Assembly (NCBI RefSeq): GCF_030866765.1
Contig: NZ_CP133017.1
Location: forward strand, 2,586,001-2,650,000
Length of the DNA stretch: 64,000 nt
Direction: 5' to 3'
Source of the DNA: Paenibacillus silvisoli
Lineage (GTDB): Bacteria > Bacillota > Bacilli > Paenibacillales > Paenibacillaceae
Shown: positions 1-9,253 of the stretch, piece after piece
How the letters are laid out: each line of letters opens with the position of its first letter
Numbering within the stretch: the stretch's first letter is position 1
Made by a program: the position numbers and the translations under genes
Notes under the pieces: model-generated
The model's database searches: none
What the model was told of the DNA's origin: nothing
Seen by the model: only the letters and a program-made list of their open reading frames with translations

Positions 1-548
1 GCATCACGGACTACACGGACCGCAACACTTGCATTCTGTTCGGTGACGGCGCAGGCGCGGTTGTTCTTGGCCAAGTGCCGGAAGGCCGCGGCTTCAAGTC
101 GTTCGAGCTGGGCGCGGACGGCGCCGGCGGCGAGCTGCTGAAGGTGTGCGGCGGCGGTTCCAGAACGCCATCCTCGCCGGAAAGCATCGCGAACAAGCAG
201 CATTTCATTTATATGGCCGGCAACGAGGTGTACAAGTTCGCCGTGCGCATCATGGGCAATGCAGCCGAAGAGGCACTCCGCAAAGCGGGCATCGACAAAG
301 GCGAAATCGACCTGCTGATCCCGCATCAAGCGAATATCCGCATCATTCAGTCGGCGTTGAACCGTCTGAATTTGCCGGAAGAGAAATGCATGATCAACTT
401 GGATAAGTACGGCAACGTATCGGCCGCATCCATTCCGATCGCGCTCGCGGAAGCCGTTGAAGGCAACCGCGTGAAGGAAGGCGACTGCATGGTACTGGTC
501 GGCTTCGGCGGCGGCTTGACTTGGGGCGCATCCGTCCTGATCTGGTAA
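1..548 (+). CDS. fabH: 3-oxoacyl-ACP synthase III (FabH), C-terminal part
   Basis: The 5' end lies outside the window; the reading frame is open from base 3 to the TAA at 546-548. FabH condenses acetyl-CoA (or branched acyl-CoA in Firmicutes) with malonyl-ACP to start fatty-acid synthesis in the cytosol. The visible part carries the glycine-rich LFGDGAGAVVL segment, the catalytic histidine in LLIPHQANIRI, and the catalytic asparagine in INLDKYGNVSAAS. The protein ends with the family-typical GFGGGLTWGASVLIW. The active-site cysteine must lie upstream of the window. fabD starts about 70 bp downstream, as in the Bacillus fapR-plsX-fabD region, although here fabH precedes fabD. Identity is very secure. 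Confidence 0.96.
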   Translation, partial: ITDYTDRNTCILFGDGAGAVVLGQVPEGRGFKSFELGADGAGGELLKVCGGGSRTPSSPESIANKQHFIYMAGNEVYKFAVRIMGNAAEEALRKAGIDKGEIDLLIPHQANIRIIQSALNRLNLPEEKCMINLDKYGNVSAASIPIALAEAVEGNRVKEGDCMVLVGFGGGLTWGASVLIW

Positions 549-617
549 TAACAGCGAAAGCTGCGCACTTATTGCTGATTTCCTTACATTCATCATCATT
601 CGGAGGTGCAGTTGCGC

Positions 618-1544
618 TTGAGTAAAATCGCATTTGTATTTCCCGGCCAAGGTGCACAAGCCGTAGGCATGGGTAAAGACGTATATGAAGCGTTCGACGC
701 GTCCAAAGCGGTCATCGACGCAGCGGACGAAGCGCTTGGCTTCAAGCTGAGCGACATTATTTTCAACGGTCCGGAGGAGCAGCTGAAGCAAACCGCGAAT
801 ACGCAGCCGGCTCTATTGGCTGTCAGCGTCGCGTTGCTGGAAGCGCTGAAAGACCGCGGCTTGAAGCCGGACTTCGTCGCAGGCCACAGCCTGGGCGAAT
901 ACAGCGCGCTTGTCGCTGCGGGCACGCTCTCTTATCAAGACGCGGTTCGCACCGTTCGTGCGCGCGGCGAATTTATGGAGCAAGCGGTTCCGAGCGGCCA
1001 AGGCGCGATGGCGGCTGTGCTTGGCGCGGAACGCGAAGCGCTTGCGGCGCTTTGCTCGGCTGTATCCGCTGAAGTCAGCGCGGTCGAGCTCGCCAACGTG
1101 AACTGCCCGGGACAAATCGTCGTATCCGGCACCGCGGCAGGCGTACAAGCCGTAGTCGAGCGCGGCAAAGAAGCGGGCGCGAAGCGCGTCATTCCGCTCG
1201 AAGTGAGCGGACCGTTCCACTCGTCGCTCATGAAGCCGGCAGCGGAGCGTCTCGAAGGCGTTCTCGCATCCGTGACGCTGAACGACGCGGCCGTGCCGGT
1301 TATCGCCAACGTAACGGCGAAGCCGGTGACAAGCGCGGACGAAATCCGCAAGCTGCTGGCGGAGCAAGTGTATTCGCCGGTGCTGTGGGAGGATAGCGTG
1401 CGCTATTTGATCGAGCAGGGCGTGGACACGTTTGTCGAAATCGGTTCGGGCACCGTTCTTGCGGGCCTGATCAAGAAGATCGACAAGTCCGTCAATATCA
1501 TTTCCATCAATAGCTTGGAGTCGCTGAAAGCGGCTGTGCTTTAG
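618..1544 (+). CDS. fabD: Malonyl CoA-ACP transacylase (FabD)
   Basis: FabD moves malonyl groups from CoA to acyl carrier protein, supplying the extender unit for fatty-acid elongation. The 308-residue product begins MSKIAFVFPGQGAQ, shows the nucleophile motif GHSLGEYSA (Ser91) and the catalytic histidine in GPFHSS (His201), and matches the usual length of about 310 residues. I chose the TTG at 618: GGAGGTG at 602-608 lies 9 bases upstream, whereas the earlier in-frame GTG (606) is part of that Shine-Dalgarno itself and the TTG at 612 is too close. The next 619 bp before fabG hold repeats and no gene. Confidence 0.96.
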   Translation: MSKIAFVFPGQGAQAVGMGKDVYEAFDASKAVIDAADEALGFKLSDIIFNGPEEQLKQTANTQPALLAVSVALLEALKDRGLKPDFVAGHSLGEYSALVAAGTLSYQDAVRTVRARGEFMEQAVPSGQGAMAAVLGAEREALAALCSAVSAEVSAVELANVNCPGQIVVSGTAAGVQAVVERGKEAGAKRVIPLEVSGPFHSSLMKPAAERLEGVLASVTLNDAAVPVIANVTAKPVTSADEIRKLLAEQVYSPVLWEDSVRYLIEQGVDTFVEIGSGTVLAGLIKKIDKSVNIISINSLESLKAAVL

Positions 1545-1576
1545 TACGCCGCAGGCGTTGAAAGTAGGGTCAAGGC

Positions 1577-1749
1577 GTCTAACGGACATAAAGGTCCATT
1601 AGACGACCGCAAGCTCGTAAATTCGAATCTAACGGACAAAAATGTCCGTTAGAAGCGAAAATCGGGATATTCTCACCAAAAATAAGGTTTTAACGGACAT
1701 CCATGTCCGTTAAAATCCGGATTTGGCGCGTTTCGTGCGCTAACGGACG
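1577..1749. repeat. Array of TAACGGAC/GTCCGTTA palindromes
   Basis: Three hairpin-forming inverted repeats share the core AACGGAC/GTCCGTT. The copy at 1577-1604 has GTCTAA-N-GGAC arms with one mismatch. The copy at 1628-1653 has perfect 11-base arms TCTAACGGACA around AAAA. The copy at 1688-1715 has perfect 13-base arms TTTTAACGGACAT around CC. A fourth half-site, TAACGGACG, lies at 1741-1749. Copies begin 51, 60 and 53 bases apart. None has a terminator-like T-tract. This looks like a small non-coding repeat family (REP/MITE-like); whether it recurs in the genome cannot be seen here. Confidence 0.8.
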
Positions 1750-1790
1750 CCAGCCGAAGGCGCAGGCTGATCATCTCCCGCGCCTAAGGT

Positions 1791-1950
1791 AAAGCGGGTC
1801 CCGTCAGGGACGTAAAGCGAGCACGAGCACTCACCCCCGCCGAGGCGTCTCTGTGCCGTCCCACGTTATCATGTGTCTCGAAGAGACAACAGGTAGCTAA
1901 ACGGCGCTCAAAGTAGAGCGGGTCCCGAATGGGACGTAAAGCGAGGACTA
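1791..1950. repeat. Two copies of an AGCGGGTCCCG...GGGACGTAAAGCGAG repeat
   Basis: The sequences at about 1792-1822 and 1917-1946 share AGCGGGTCCCG and GGGACGTAAAGCGAG, separated by 4 variable bases. Within each, GTCCC and GGGAC form a small hairpin (1798-1811 and 1922-1935). The spacing is about 125 bases. No open frame with a ribosome-binding site crosses them. They are intergenic repeats of unknown role. Confidence 0.65.
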
Positions 1951-2005
1951 GCCCCAACAACACTCACGAGCGGTTCTCTGCAACTCCGACGTTCTACCAT
2001 TCCGG

Positions 2006-2138
2006 GTGTCCAGAGGGTCGGAGACCCTCGGGGTCCCCCTGGAGAGGGGGATTTAGGGGGAGAGAAAACCGGTGTCCAGAGGGTCGGAGCCCCTTAAGGG
2101 GTGTCACACAAATTGGGAGTCCAGAGGGAGCCCCTCGG
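2006..2138. repeat. Three copies of a GTCCAGAGGG(TCG)GAG repeat
   Basis: GTCCAGAGGGTCGGAG occurs at 2008-2023 and 2074-2089, and a shortened form, GTCCAGAGGGAGCCCCTCGG, at 2119-2138 just before the fabG ribosome-binding site. Between the first two copies lies a G-rich stretch, GGAGAGGGGGATTTAGGGGG (2041-2060). Together with the upstream palindromes this fills the fabD-fabG gap (1545-2163) with repeats and no recognisable gene. Confidence 0.65.
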
Positions 2139-2163
2139 TTCCTTAACAAGGAGGGTTTTCAAG

Positions 2164-2916
2164 ATGTCCTTTGCAGATCTATCAGGCAAAATCGCCCTAG
2201 TCACGGGAGCATCCCGCGGAATCGGCCGTTCCATCGCGATTGCGCTGGCGGAAGCGGGCGCCGATGTAGCGATTAACTACTCCGGCAGCGAGTCTGCCGC
2301 AGCCGAAACGGCGCAAGCCGTCGAAGCGCTGGGCCGACGCGCGCTCGTCCTGAAGGCGAATGTCGGCAAAGCCGACGAATTCGACGGCATGGTCAAGCAA
2401 GTGGTCGACACGTTCGGCTCCATCGATATTTTGGTGAATAACGCCGGCATTACGCGTGACAATCTAATCATGCGCATGAAGGAAGAAGAATTTGACCAAG
2501 TCATTGAAACGAACCTCAAAGGCGTGTTCAACGGCATCAAAGCGGTCACCCGCCAAATGATGAAGCAGCGTTCCGGCCGCATCATCAATATTTCGTCGGT
2601 CGTAGGCGTATTGGGCAACCCGGGGCAGGCTAACTATGTGGCTGCCAAAGCGGGCGTCATCGGCTTGACGAAGGCATCCGCGCGCGAGCTTGCTTCCCGC
2701 GGCATTACGGTGAACTGCGTAGCGCCGGGCTTCATTCAAACCGATATGACAGATAAGCTCCCGCAGGAAATGCGCGAGAAGCTTGCGGCGGACATTCCGC
2801 TTGCAAGGCTCGGCGATCCGCAGGACATCGCGGCTGCTGTGCGTTTCCTGGCGTCGAACGCGGCCGGATATATGACCGGACAAACGATTCACGTCGACGG
2901 CGGCATGTACATGTAA
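2164..2916 (+). CDS. fabG: 3-oxoacyl-ACP reductase (FabG)
   Basis: FabG is the NADPH-dependent reductase of the first reduction step in each fatty-acid elongation cycle, a short-chain dehydrogenase/reductase. The 250-residue product has the cofactor motif TGASRGIG (14-21), the NNAG motif (92-95), and the catalytic Ser (about 145), Tyr158 and Lys162 in the YxxxK arrangement. It ends with [12 protein letters not shown]. The ATG at 2164 is preceded by AAGGAGGG (2148-2155); the frame is open further upstream but without a sensible start. acpP follows after 86 bases. The repeat-filled upstream gap is the unusual feature. Confidence 0.97.
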   Translation: MSFADLSGKIALVTGASRGIGRSIAIALAEAGADVAINYSGSESAAAETAQAVEALGRRALVLKANVGKADEFDGMVKQVVDTFGSIDILVNNAGITRDNLIMRMKEEEFDQVIETNLKGVFNGIKAVTRQMMKQRSGRIINISSVVGVLGNPGQANYVAAKAGVIGLTKASARELASRGITVNCVAPGFIQTDMTDKLPQEMREKLAADIPLARLGDPQDIAAAVRFLASNAAGYMTGQTIHVDGGMYM

Positions 2917-3002
2917 CAAAAAGCGGCATATCGCGCGGATAGATGGTCGGTATGGCAATTTGTCCGCAATTCTCGTATAATACCATGGAGGAGGTGAACC
3001 GG

Positions 3003-3239
3003 ATGTCCGATGTTTTTGATCGTGTAAAGCGCATCGTTGTCGACCGCCTTGGCGTTGACGAGTCGGAGGTGTCTCTTGAGGCTTCTTTCAAAGAAGATCT
3101 TGGAGCTGACTCTCTTGATGTCGTTGAACTCGTCATGGAGCTGGAAGATGAATTCGATATGGAAATCTCTGATGAAGATGCAGAGAAAATTACAAGTGTA
3201 GGTGAAGTAGTTAACTACATATCTTCCCTAGCTAAGTAA
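3003..3239 (+). CDS. acpP: Acyl carrier protein
   Basis: A 78-residue acidic protein that carries the growing acyl chain on a 4'-phosphopantetheine arm attached to Ser37 in the motif [18 protein letters not shown]. The length and helical acidic make-up are typical of AcpP. The ATG at 3003 follows GGAGGAGGTGAA at an ideal distance; an upstream in-frame ATG (2943) would add an unrelated 20-residue tail and has no ribosome-binding site. Codon use just here is more AT-rich than in the neighbours, as often seen for this very highly expressed gene. A stem-loop follows directly. Confidence 0.98.
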   Translation: MSDVFDRVKRIVVDRLGVDESEVSLEASFKEDLGADSLDVVELVMELEDEFDMEISDEDAEKITSVGEVVNYISSLAK

Positions 3240-3249
3240 ATCTAACGAT

Positions 3250-3275
3250 AAGTCCCGTTGTCAAAGGCGGGACTT
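3250..3275 (+). terminator. Stem-loop after acpP, weak terminator or attenuator
   Basis: AAGTCCCG (3250-3257) pairs with CGGGACTT (3268-3275) around a 10-base loop. The following CTCTCC is not a good U-tract, so it may only partly reduce read-through into fabF, or protect the acpP message end. The 138-bp acpP-fabF gap otherwise holds no gene. Confidence 0.5.
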
Positions 3276-3377
3276 CTCTCCATATTCGAGCGCTTTGCCC
3301 TAATAAATGCTGTAAGCGCATTAGCGATTTTTATAGATAGATTAACCAATTGGGTTTCCCATCAGAGGTGAATAGGT

Positions 3378-4619
3378 ATGAAACAGAGAGTAGTCGTTAC
3401 GGGCATGGGGGTTATGACTTCGCTCGGTTCCGATTTGGATACGTTTTGGGGCAATTTAATGGAAGGGAAATCCGGCGTCTCCTTGGTAGAAGCATTTGAC
3501 GTCTCGGAATATCCGACCCGAATTGCCGCGGAAATTAAAAATTTCAACCCCGAGGATTACGGGATCGATAAGAAAGAAGCGCGCCGCATGGACCGCTTCG
3601 TTCAATTCGCGTCGGTTGCAAGCTTGTTGGCCGTTAAAGACGCGGCGCTTGCGATCGGTAATGAAGTGGACGCGGAGCGCGTCGGCGTTATGATCGGTTC
3701 CGGCATCGGCGGTCTCGGCACGTGGGAAGATCAGCATAACATTTTGCTGGAGAAAGGCCCGAAGCGCGTAAGCCCGTTCTTCATTCCGATGATGATCGCG
3801 AACATGGCGTCCGGCCAAGTATCCATGCTGACAGGCGCCAAAGGTCCGAACAGCACGGCGGTTACGGCTTGCGCAACCGGCACGCATTCGATCGGCGATT
3901 CGTACAAAATGATTCAGCGCGGCGATGCCGACGTCATGATTTGCGGCGGCGCGGAAGCGACGATCCGGCCAACGGGCATGGCGGGCTTCTGTTCCCTGCG
4001 CGCGATGTCGACGCGAAACGACGAGCCGACCAAAGCTTCCCGTCCGTTCGACGTGGACCGCGACGGCTTCGTTATGGGCGAAGGCTCGGGCGTATTGATT
4101 CTGGAATCGCTTGAGCATGCGCAGAAGCGCGGCGCACGCATTTATGCGGAAATCGTCGGCTACGGCATGAGCGGCGACGCTTACCATATGACGGAACCGG
4201 ATCCGGACGGCGCTGCGCGCTGCATGGCGAAGGCTCTGCGCGACGGCGGCATCGAACCGGCTCAGATCGATTACATCAATGCGCACGGTACGTCGACGCC
4301 GGTTGGCGACAAGTCGGAAACGACGGCGATCAAGAAAACGTTCGGCGACCATGCTTACAAGCTGGCAGTCAGCTCCACCAAGTCGATGACGGGTCACCTG
4401 CTCGGCGCGGCCGGCGGCGTTGAAGCCGTTATTCTTGGCCTGTCGCTGCAGAACGGCATGATTCCGCCAACGATCAACTTGGATAATCAAGATCCGGAAT
4501 GCGATCTCGATTACGTGCCGAATCAACCGCGCAAAGCCGAATTGAATTACGCGCTTTCTAATTCCTTCGGTTTCGGCGGCCATAACGCAACGATCGTGAT
4601 GAAGAAATATGAAGCATGA
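3378..4619 (+). CDS. fabF: 3-oxoacyl-ACP synthase II (FabF)
   Basis: FabF elongates acyl-ACP by decarboxylative condensation with malonyl-ACP. The 413-residue product has the thiolase-fold catalytic triad: Cys165 in [12 protein letters not shown], one His in [11 protein letters not shown] and a second in [15 protein letters not shown]. The C-terminal [13 protein letters not shown] is family-typical. The ATG follows AGAGGTG. Its last 11 bases overlap the start of rnc, so the two are translationally linked. Confidence 0.98.
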   Translation: MKQRVVVTGMGVMTSLGSDLDTFWGNLMEGKSGVSLVEAFDVSEYPTRIAAEIKNFNPEDYGIDKKEARRMDRFVQFASVASLLAVKDAALAIGNEVDAERVGVMIGSGIGGLGTWEDQHNILLEKGPKRVSPFFIPMMIANMASGQVSMLTGAKGPNSTAVTACATGTHSIGDSYKMIQRGDADVMICGGAEATIRPTGMAGFCSLRAMSTRNDEPTKASRPFDVDRDGFVMGEGSGVLILESLEHAQKRGARIYAEIVGYGMSGDAYHMTEPDPDGAARCMAKALRDGGIEPAQIDYINAHGTSTPVGDKSETTAIKKTFGDHAYKLAVSSTKSMTGHLLGAAGGVEAVILGLSLQNGMIPPTINLDNQDPECDLDYVPNQPRKAELNYALSNSFGFGGHNATIVMKKYEA

Positions 4620-5298
4620 TAAGTTCGAAGAGCTGCAGCAGCGTCTGCAGCTCCGTTTTCGTACGACGCGCCTGCTCAAGCAGGCGTTTACCCACACCTC
4701 CTACGTGAACGAGCACCGGCAAAGCGCGATGGAGCATAACGAGCGTTTGGAATTTTTGGGCGATGCGATTTTGCAGCTAACCGTTTCCGAGTTTTTGTAC
4801 AAGACGTTCCCGGAACGTCCGGAAGGGCAGCTTACGCGCATGCGCGCATCCATCGTTTGCGAGCCTTCATTGGCCCGTTTCGCGGATATGCTCGAATTGG
4901 GCGCTCACGTTCTGCTAGGACGCGGCGAGGAACAGCTTGGCGGACGTCAACGGCCTGCGCTGCTCGCGGATTTGTTCGAGGCCTTCGTAGGGGCGATCTA
5001 TTTGGATCAAGGCTTGGATACCGTTCGCAATTTTCTGTCTGCGCATATGTTCCCGCATATCGACAGCGATGGCGGACTGCTCGTGAAAGACTTCAAATCG
5101 AACCTGCAGGAGAAAGCGCAGCATGCCGGTATGGGGACGATCGAGTATCGCATCGTGGAAGAACGCGGACCGGCGCATGACCGGGAATTTATCGTGCAAG
5201 TGTATATCGGCGACACCTGCTACGGCTCCGGCACCGGCCGGACGAAGAAGGAAGCCGAACAGCAGGCGGCTGCGGAAGCATGGCGCAAGCTTGTTTAA
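4609..5298 (+). CDS. rnc: Ribonuclease III
   Basis: RNase III cleaves double-stranded RNA, including rRNA precursors and structured mRNAs. The 229-residue protein has the catalytic domain with the signature ERLEFLGDA (residues 45-53) and the second acidic cluster in [17 protein letters not shown] double-stranded-RNA-binding domain occupies roughly residues 155-229 ([11 protein letters not shown] ... [12 protein letters not shown]). The start overlaps the end of fabF. In Firmicutes rnc commonly sits between acpP/fabF and smc, exactly as here. Confidence 0.97.
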   Translation: MKHDKFEELQQRLQLRFRTTRLLKQAFTHTSYVNEHRQSAMEHNERLEFLGDAILQLTVSEFLYKTFPERPEGQLTRMRASIVCEPSLARFADMLELGAHVLLGRGEEQLGGRQRPALLADLFEAFVGAIYLDQGLDTVRNFLSAHMFPHIDSDGGLLVKDFKSNLQEKAQHAGMGTIEYRIVEERGPAHDREFIVQVYIGDTCYGSGTGRTKKEAEQQAAAEAWRKLV

Positions 5299-5415
5299 CA
5301 TCTTCAGATTGGACAAAATTCTGGTCGCCACTGGTAACCGGGATTTTTTGCATTTAAGGGGGCCAGTCCACTTCGGTCTGCCCAGGCGGCAATGCATCGT
5401 TTTTCGACTTATTTC

Positions 5416-5461
5416 AAATATAGCCGTGTATACGTTTAACCAGCATACCACGGCTATATTT
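5416..5461. terminator. 13-bp inverted repeat between rnc and smc
   Basis: AAATATAGCCGTG (5416-5428) and CACGGCTATATTT (5449-5461) are perfect inverse complements around a 20-base loop. The A-tract/stem/T-tract layout suggests an intrinsic terminator that could work in both directions, ending the fab-rnc transcript before the smc promoter. The rest of the 273-bp gap shows no gene. Confidence 0.55.
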
Positions 5462-5513
5462 CTCCGGAATGAAACGCGCATCCCCGCTAAAAGTTGGTCA
5501 TTACAGTTTCACC

Positions 5514-5548
5514 TTGGACCTGACCTTTTCGAGCGTTTATGATACAAT
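5514..5548 (+). promoter_or_regulatory. Sigma-A-type promoter for smc
   Basis: TTGGAC (5514-5519) lies 18 bases from TATGAT (5538-5543); an alternative reading is CTGACC (5520-5525) with a 17-base spacer to TACAAT (5543-5548). It sits just downstream of the inverted repeat and 24-29 bases upstream of the smc ATG. Confidence 0.55.
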
Positions 5549-5571
5549 ATACGGCGAGGTGAAGGTAAGCG

Positions 5572-8500
5572 ATGTTCCTGAAAAGGATTGAGTTGGCAGG
5601 ATTTAAGTCGTTTGCCGATAAGACGGAACTGGAATTCGTCCGAGGTATAACGGCGGTCGTTGGTCCTAACGGCAGCGGCAAGAGTAACATCAGCGACAGC
5701 ATACGCTGGGTGCTGGGGGAACAGAGCGCGAAGAGTCTTCGCGGCGGCAAGATGGAGGATATTATTTTCGCGGGAAGCGATGCGCGCAAAGCGGTTAACT
5801 TTGGCGAAGTGTCGCTCACGCTCGATAATGCGGACAATGCGCTGCCGCTCGATTTTGCGGAAGTGACGGTAACGCGCCGCGTGCACCGCAGCGGCGAAAG
5901 CGAATATTTGATCAACAAACAGTCGTGCAGGCTGAAAGATATTACGGAATTATTTATGGATACCGGAATAGGCAAGGAAGCCTACTCCATCATTGGACAA
6001 GGCCGAATCGAAGAAATTCTCAGTACGCGTTCCGAGGATCGCCGAGGCATCTTCGAGGAAGCGTCCGGTATCGTCAAATATAAATCGCGTAAGCGCGAGG
6101 CGCAGCGCAAGCTGGATGAGACGGAATCGAACCTGCTCCGGATTCACGACTTGGTGACCGAGCTTGAGGATCAAGTCGAACCATTGCGCGTTCAATCCGA
6201 GAAAGCCAAGCAGTTCAAGGAGCTGCGCGAGCAGCTGAAGCATGCCGAAATTTCGATGTACGTACATAACATTGAAACCGTCCACAAGACGTGGAGCGAG
6301 TCCAACGCTCGCATGGCGAAGCTTCAGGAAGAGCAGCTGGCGCTCTCGACGGTCGTCAGCAAGCATGATGCGGTGCTCGAGAAGGATCGCTTGAAGCTGC
6401 GCGAGCTGGAGGAAGCGCTTGACCGGCTTCATGAGTCGATGCTGCAATACAGCGAGGATTACGAGAAGTGCGAAGGCTATGGCGAGGTACTCAAAGAGCG
6501 CAAGCGGAATCTGGAGCAGAATCGCGCACAGCTCGAGGCGAGCATTGCCGCGCAGAACGAACGGATCGTTGCGCTGACGAAGGAAGAAGCGGAGTTCCGC
6601 GCGAAGGCGGCTTCGCTCGATAACGACTTGAATACGCTTCGCCGAAAGCTGGCCGAAGAAGAGGCGCAGCTGCTCGGAACGACGGCTTCGGCCTCCGGCG
6701 ACGCCGAAGAGACGCTGAAAGGCGAGCTGCTTGACGTGCTGAGCACGATGGCGCAGCTTCGCAACGAAATCCGTTACGCGAATCAGCAGGAAGAAGCGCT
6801 GCAGCGCCGGATGGAGCGGCTCGGCGACGAGCATACCAAATGGCAGGAGCAGCACGAGCGCGTGACCGTAAGACGGATGGAATTGCAGCAGCGGCTGGAA
6901 TCGACGCTCGCGGATATTACGAAGCTTCGCAACAAGTACATCAGCGAAGCGGAGCATCTGTCGGCAGGCCAGAAGCTGCTGGAGGAAGCCCAAGCCGCCA
7001 TGCGCAAATGGGAGCAGAAGGTCGATGCTTTATCGTCCAGACGCGATACGATGAAGGAAATGCAGGAAGACCTCGACGGCTTTATGCATGGCGTTCGGGA
7101 GATTTTGAAGGCTTCGCGGCGGACGAGCGGCGGCGTTGAAGGGGTTCATGGCGCGGTGGCCGAGCTGATCCGCGTGCCGGAGAAGGTCGAGCTTGCCATT
7201 GAGACCGCGCTCGGCGGTGCGCTGCAGCATGTCGTTATGAACGACGAACGCAGCGCGCGGGCAGCGATCGCGTACCTGAAGCAGCGCCAGCTTGGCCGGG
7301 CGACTTTCCTGCCGTTGGACGTTATCCGCGGCCGGAATATTCCGGAGCATGACAAGCGTACGATCGCAAGCATGGAAGGCTTCGTCGGCGTTGCGTCCGA
7401 GCTGGTCTCATGCGATGCGAAATACGCGCATATCGCCGAAAACTTGCTCGGCAACGTGCTGATCTCCGAAACGCTGGAGCATGCGAACCGGATCGCGGCG
7501 AAATGCCAATACCGGTTCCGCGTCGTTACGCTGGAAGGCGACGTCGTCAATGCCGGCGGTTCCATGACGGGCGGCAGCCTCCAGAAGAAAGGCGCCAACC
7601 TGCTCGGCCGTCAGCGTCAAATCGAGCAGCTGGACCAGGAAATTCGCGAAGCGGACGAGCAGACGGCAAAACTGCGCGATCGCATCAGCGATTTGCGGAA
7701 AGAACAATCGATCCGCAACCAGAACGTCGATGAGCTGCGCAATCAAGGCGAGCAGCAGCGGATCGATGAGCAGCATATTCGCGCCGAGCTGCAGCAGATG
7801 GACAACGAGAAGCGGCATCTGGACGAGCAGGCTCAGCTGTTCCAAGCGGACAGCGCCGGCCACAAGTCCGAGCAGCAGCAAATCAGCCAGTCTTCGAAGG
7901 ATGCGGAAGCGCGGCTGGAGAAGCTGACCTTGGAAGAGGCGCGGTTACAGGAAGAAATACGTGTCGCGGAGGAGCGCCGCAAAGCCGGTGAATCCGCGAA
8001 GGAGCAGCTGCAGGATCAGCTGACGGATCTCAAGATCGCGCTTGCCAAGACGGACCAAGAGAAAATGAACTTCGAGGATCAGGCGGCGCGCGTCCGGTCG
8101 GATATCGGCCGGGCAAAGCAGGAGCTTGCCAGTCTGCGCGACATGATGCAGCGCCAAGAGGAAGAGTCGGCGCAGCATCAGACAGAGAGCGTGAAGCAGG
8201 TCGAGCAGCTGAACGAGCTGAAGCTGAAGAAGGACGGCTGCGCGGAGCAGACGGACTTGAAGCGGGCGCAGCGCGCGGAGCTGACGCGCGAGCTCGAGCA
8301 GGGCGAAAGCGAAACGAAGGAGCAGCGGACGCAGCTTCGCGGCATCGAGGACCAGCTGCGGCAGATCGAAATCGCCGTCAACCGGCTCGACGTCGAGCTG
8401 GACAATCTGCTGCGCAAGCTGAGCGAGGAGTATGAGCTCAGCTACGAGCTGGCGAAGGAGCGTTATCCGGTGCCGGAGGACGTGCTTGCCGCCCAGAACG

Positions 8501-9150
8501 AGGTTCGCGATTTGAAGCGGCGCATCTCTGGACTAGGCGAAGTCAATCTTGGCGCGATCGACGAGTACGAACGGGTGAAGGAGCGGTACACGTTCCTGAA
8601 CGACCAGAAGAACGACTTGATCGAGGCGAAGACGACGCTGTATCAAGTCATCCGCGAGATGGACGACGAGATGAGCAAACGGTTCCGTCAAACGTTCGAA
8701 GCGATCCGGGGACATTTCGTCGTCGTATTCTCGAAGCTGTTCGGCGGCGGCCGGGCGGACCTAATAATGGTCGATCCCGAGCGCGTGCTCGAAAGCGGCA
8801 TCGACATCGTCGCTCAGCCTCCGGGCAAGAAGCTGCAGAACCTGCAGCTCCTCTCCGGCGGAGAGCGGGCGCTGACGGCGATCGCGCTGCTGTTCGCCAT
8901 TTTGCAGGTCAAGCCGGTTCCGTTCTGCGTGCTCGACGAGGTCGAAGCGGCGCTCGACGAAGCGAACGTGGCGCGGTTTGCGCAATATTTGCGCGAGTTC
9001 TCGGAATTGACGCAATTTATCGTCGTAACGCACCGGAAAGGAACGATGGAGGAAGCGGACGTTCTCTACGGGGTTACGATGGAAGAAGGCGGCGTCTCGA
9101 AGCTCGTATCGGTTCGTCTGGAAGACGAGGACGAAGCGGTTTCCGCATAA
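5572..9150 (+). CDS. smc: Chromosome partition protein SMC
   Basis: SMC is the ATPase of the SMC-ScpAB condensin that compacts and segregates the nucleoid. The 1192-residue protein has an N-terminal ATPase half with Walker A GPNGSGKSN (about residues 32-40). A long coiled coil is interrupted by a hinge around residues 510-680 (GGVEGVHGAVAEL ... GGSMTGGSLQKKG). The C-terminal half has the signature LSGGERALTAIALLF and Walker B PFCVLDEVEAALDEAN. Length and domain order are standard. The ATG follows GAGGTGAAGG. The companion ScpA and ScpB genes are not in the window. Confidence 0.98.
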   Translation: MFLKRIELAGFKSFADKTELEFVRGITAVVGPNGSGKSNISDSIRWVLGEQSAKSLRGGKMEDIIFAGSDARKAVNFGEVSLTLDNADNALPLDFAEVTVTRRVHRSGESEYLINKQSCRLKDITELFMDTGIGKEAYSIIGQGRIEEILSTRSEDRRGIFEEASGIVKYKSRKREAQRKLDETESNLLRIHDLVTELEDQVEPLRVQSEKAKQFKELREQLKHAEISMYVHNIETVHKTWSESNARMAKLQEEQLALSTVVSKHDAVLEKDRLKLRELEEALDRLHESMLQYSEDYEKCEGYGEVLKERKRNLEQNRAQLEASIAAQNERIVALTKEEAEFRAKAASLDNDLNTLRRKLAEEEAQLLGTTASASGDAEETLKGELLDVLSTMAQLRNEIRYANQQEEALQRRMERLGDEHTKWQEQHERVTVRRMELQQRLESTLADITKLRNKYISEAEHLSAGQKLLEEAQAAMRKWEQKVDALSSRRDTMKEMQEDLDGFMHGVREILKASRRTSGGVEGVHGAVAELIRVPEKVELAIETALGGALQHVVMNDERSARAAIAYLKQRQLGRATFLPLDVIRGRNIPEHDKRTIASMEGFVGVASELVSCDAKYAHIAENLLGNVLISETLEHANRIAAKCQYRFRVVTLEGDVVNAGGSMTGGSLQKKGANLLGRQRQIEQLDQEIREADEQTAKLRDRISDLRKEQSIRNQNVDELRNQGEQQRIDEQHIRAELQQMDNEKRHLDEQAQLFQADSAGHKSEQQQISQSSKDAEARLEKLTLEEARLQEEIRVAEERRKAGESAKEQLQDQLTDLKIALAKTDQEKMNFEDQAARVRSDIGRAKQELASLRDMMQRQEEESAQHQTESVKQVEQLNELKLKKDGCAEQTDLKRAQRAELTRELEQGESETKEQRTQLRGIEDQLRQIEIAVNRLDVELDNLLRKLSEEYELSYELAKERYPVPEDVLAAQNEVRDLKRRISGLGEVNLGAIDEYERVKERYTFLNDQKNDLIEAKTTLYQVIREMDDEMSKRFRQTFEAIRGHFVVVFSKLFGGGRADLIMVDPERVLESGIDIVAQPPGKKLQNLQLLSGGERALTAIALLFAILQVKPVPFCVLDEVEAALDEANVARFAQYLREFSELTQFIVVTHRKGTMEEADVLYGVTMEEGGVSKLVSVRLEDEDEAVSA

Positions 9151-9186
9151 TACGAATCAAACGATTCCATAGACACGTATATTGAG

Positions 9187-9227
9187 AAGCCGGAGCTTGG
9201 CGCAGCCTGCGTCATAGCCCGGCTTTT
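9187..9227 (+). terminator. Possible terminator between smc and ftsY
   Basis: AAGCCGG (9187-9193) pairs with CCGGCTT (9219-9225), followed by TTTT (9224-9227). The loop contains a second short stem (CGCAG...CTGCG). It lies in the 103-bp gap and may partly separate the two genes. Confidence 0.5.
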
Positions 9228-9253
9228 GCAAGTAAAGGATGGAGGATCAGCCC

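Noticed and set aside
1577..1715. CRISPR array
   Set aside because: The repeats are short palindromes with no uniform spacers and no cas genes are nearby.
1929..2276. 115-codon frame in the fabD-fabG gap
   Set aside because: It runs through repeats and into fabG in another frame; Arg/Pro/Gly-rich low-complexity product with no family.
3456..4697. Antisense open frame of 413 codons over fabF
   Set aside because: Composition (Arg/His/Val-rich) is typical of a shadow frame in a GC-rich gene; fabF itself is certain.
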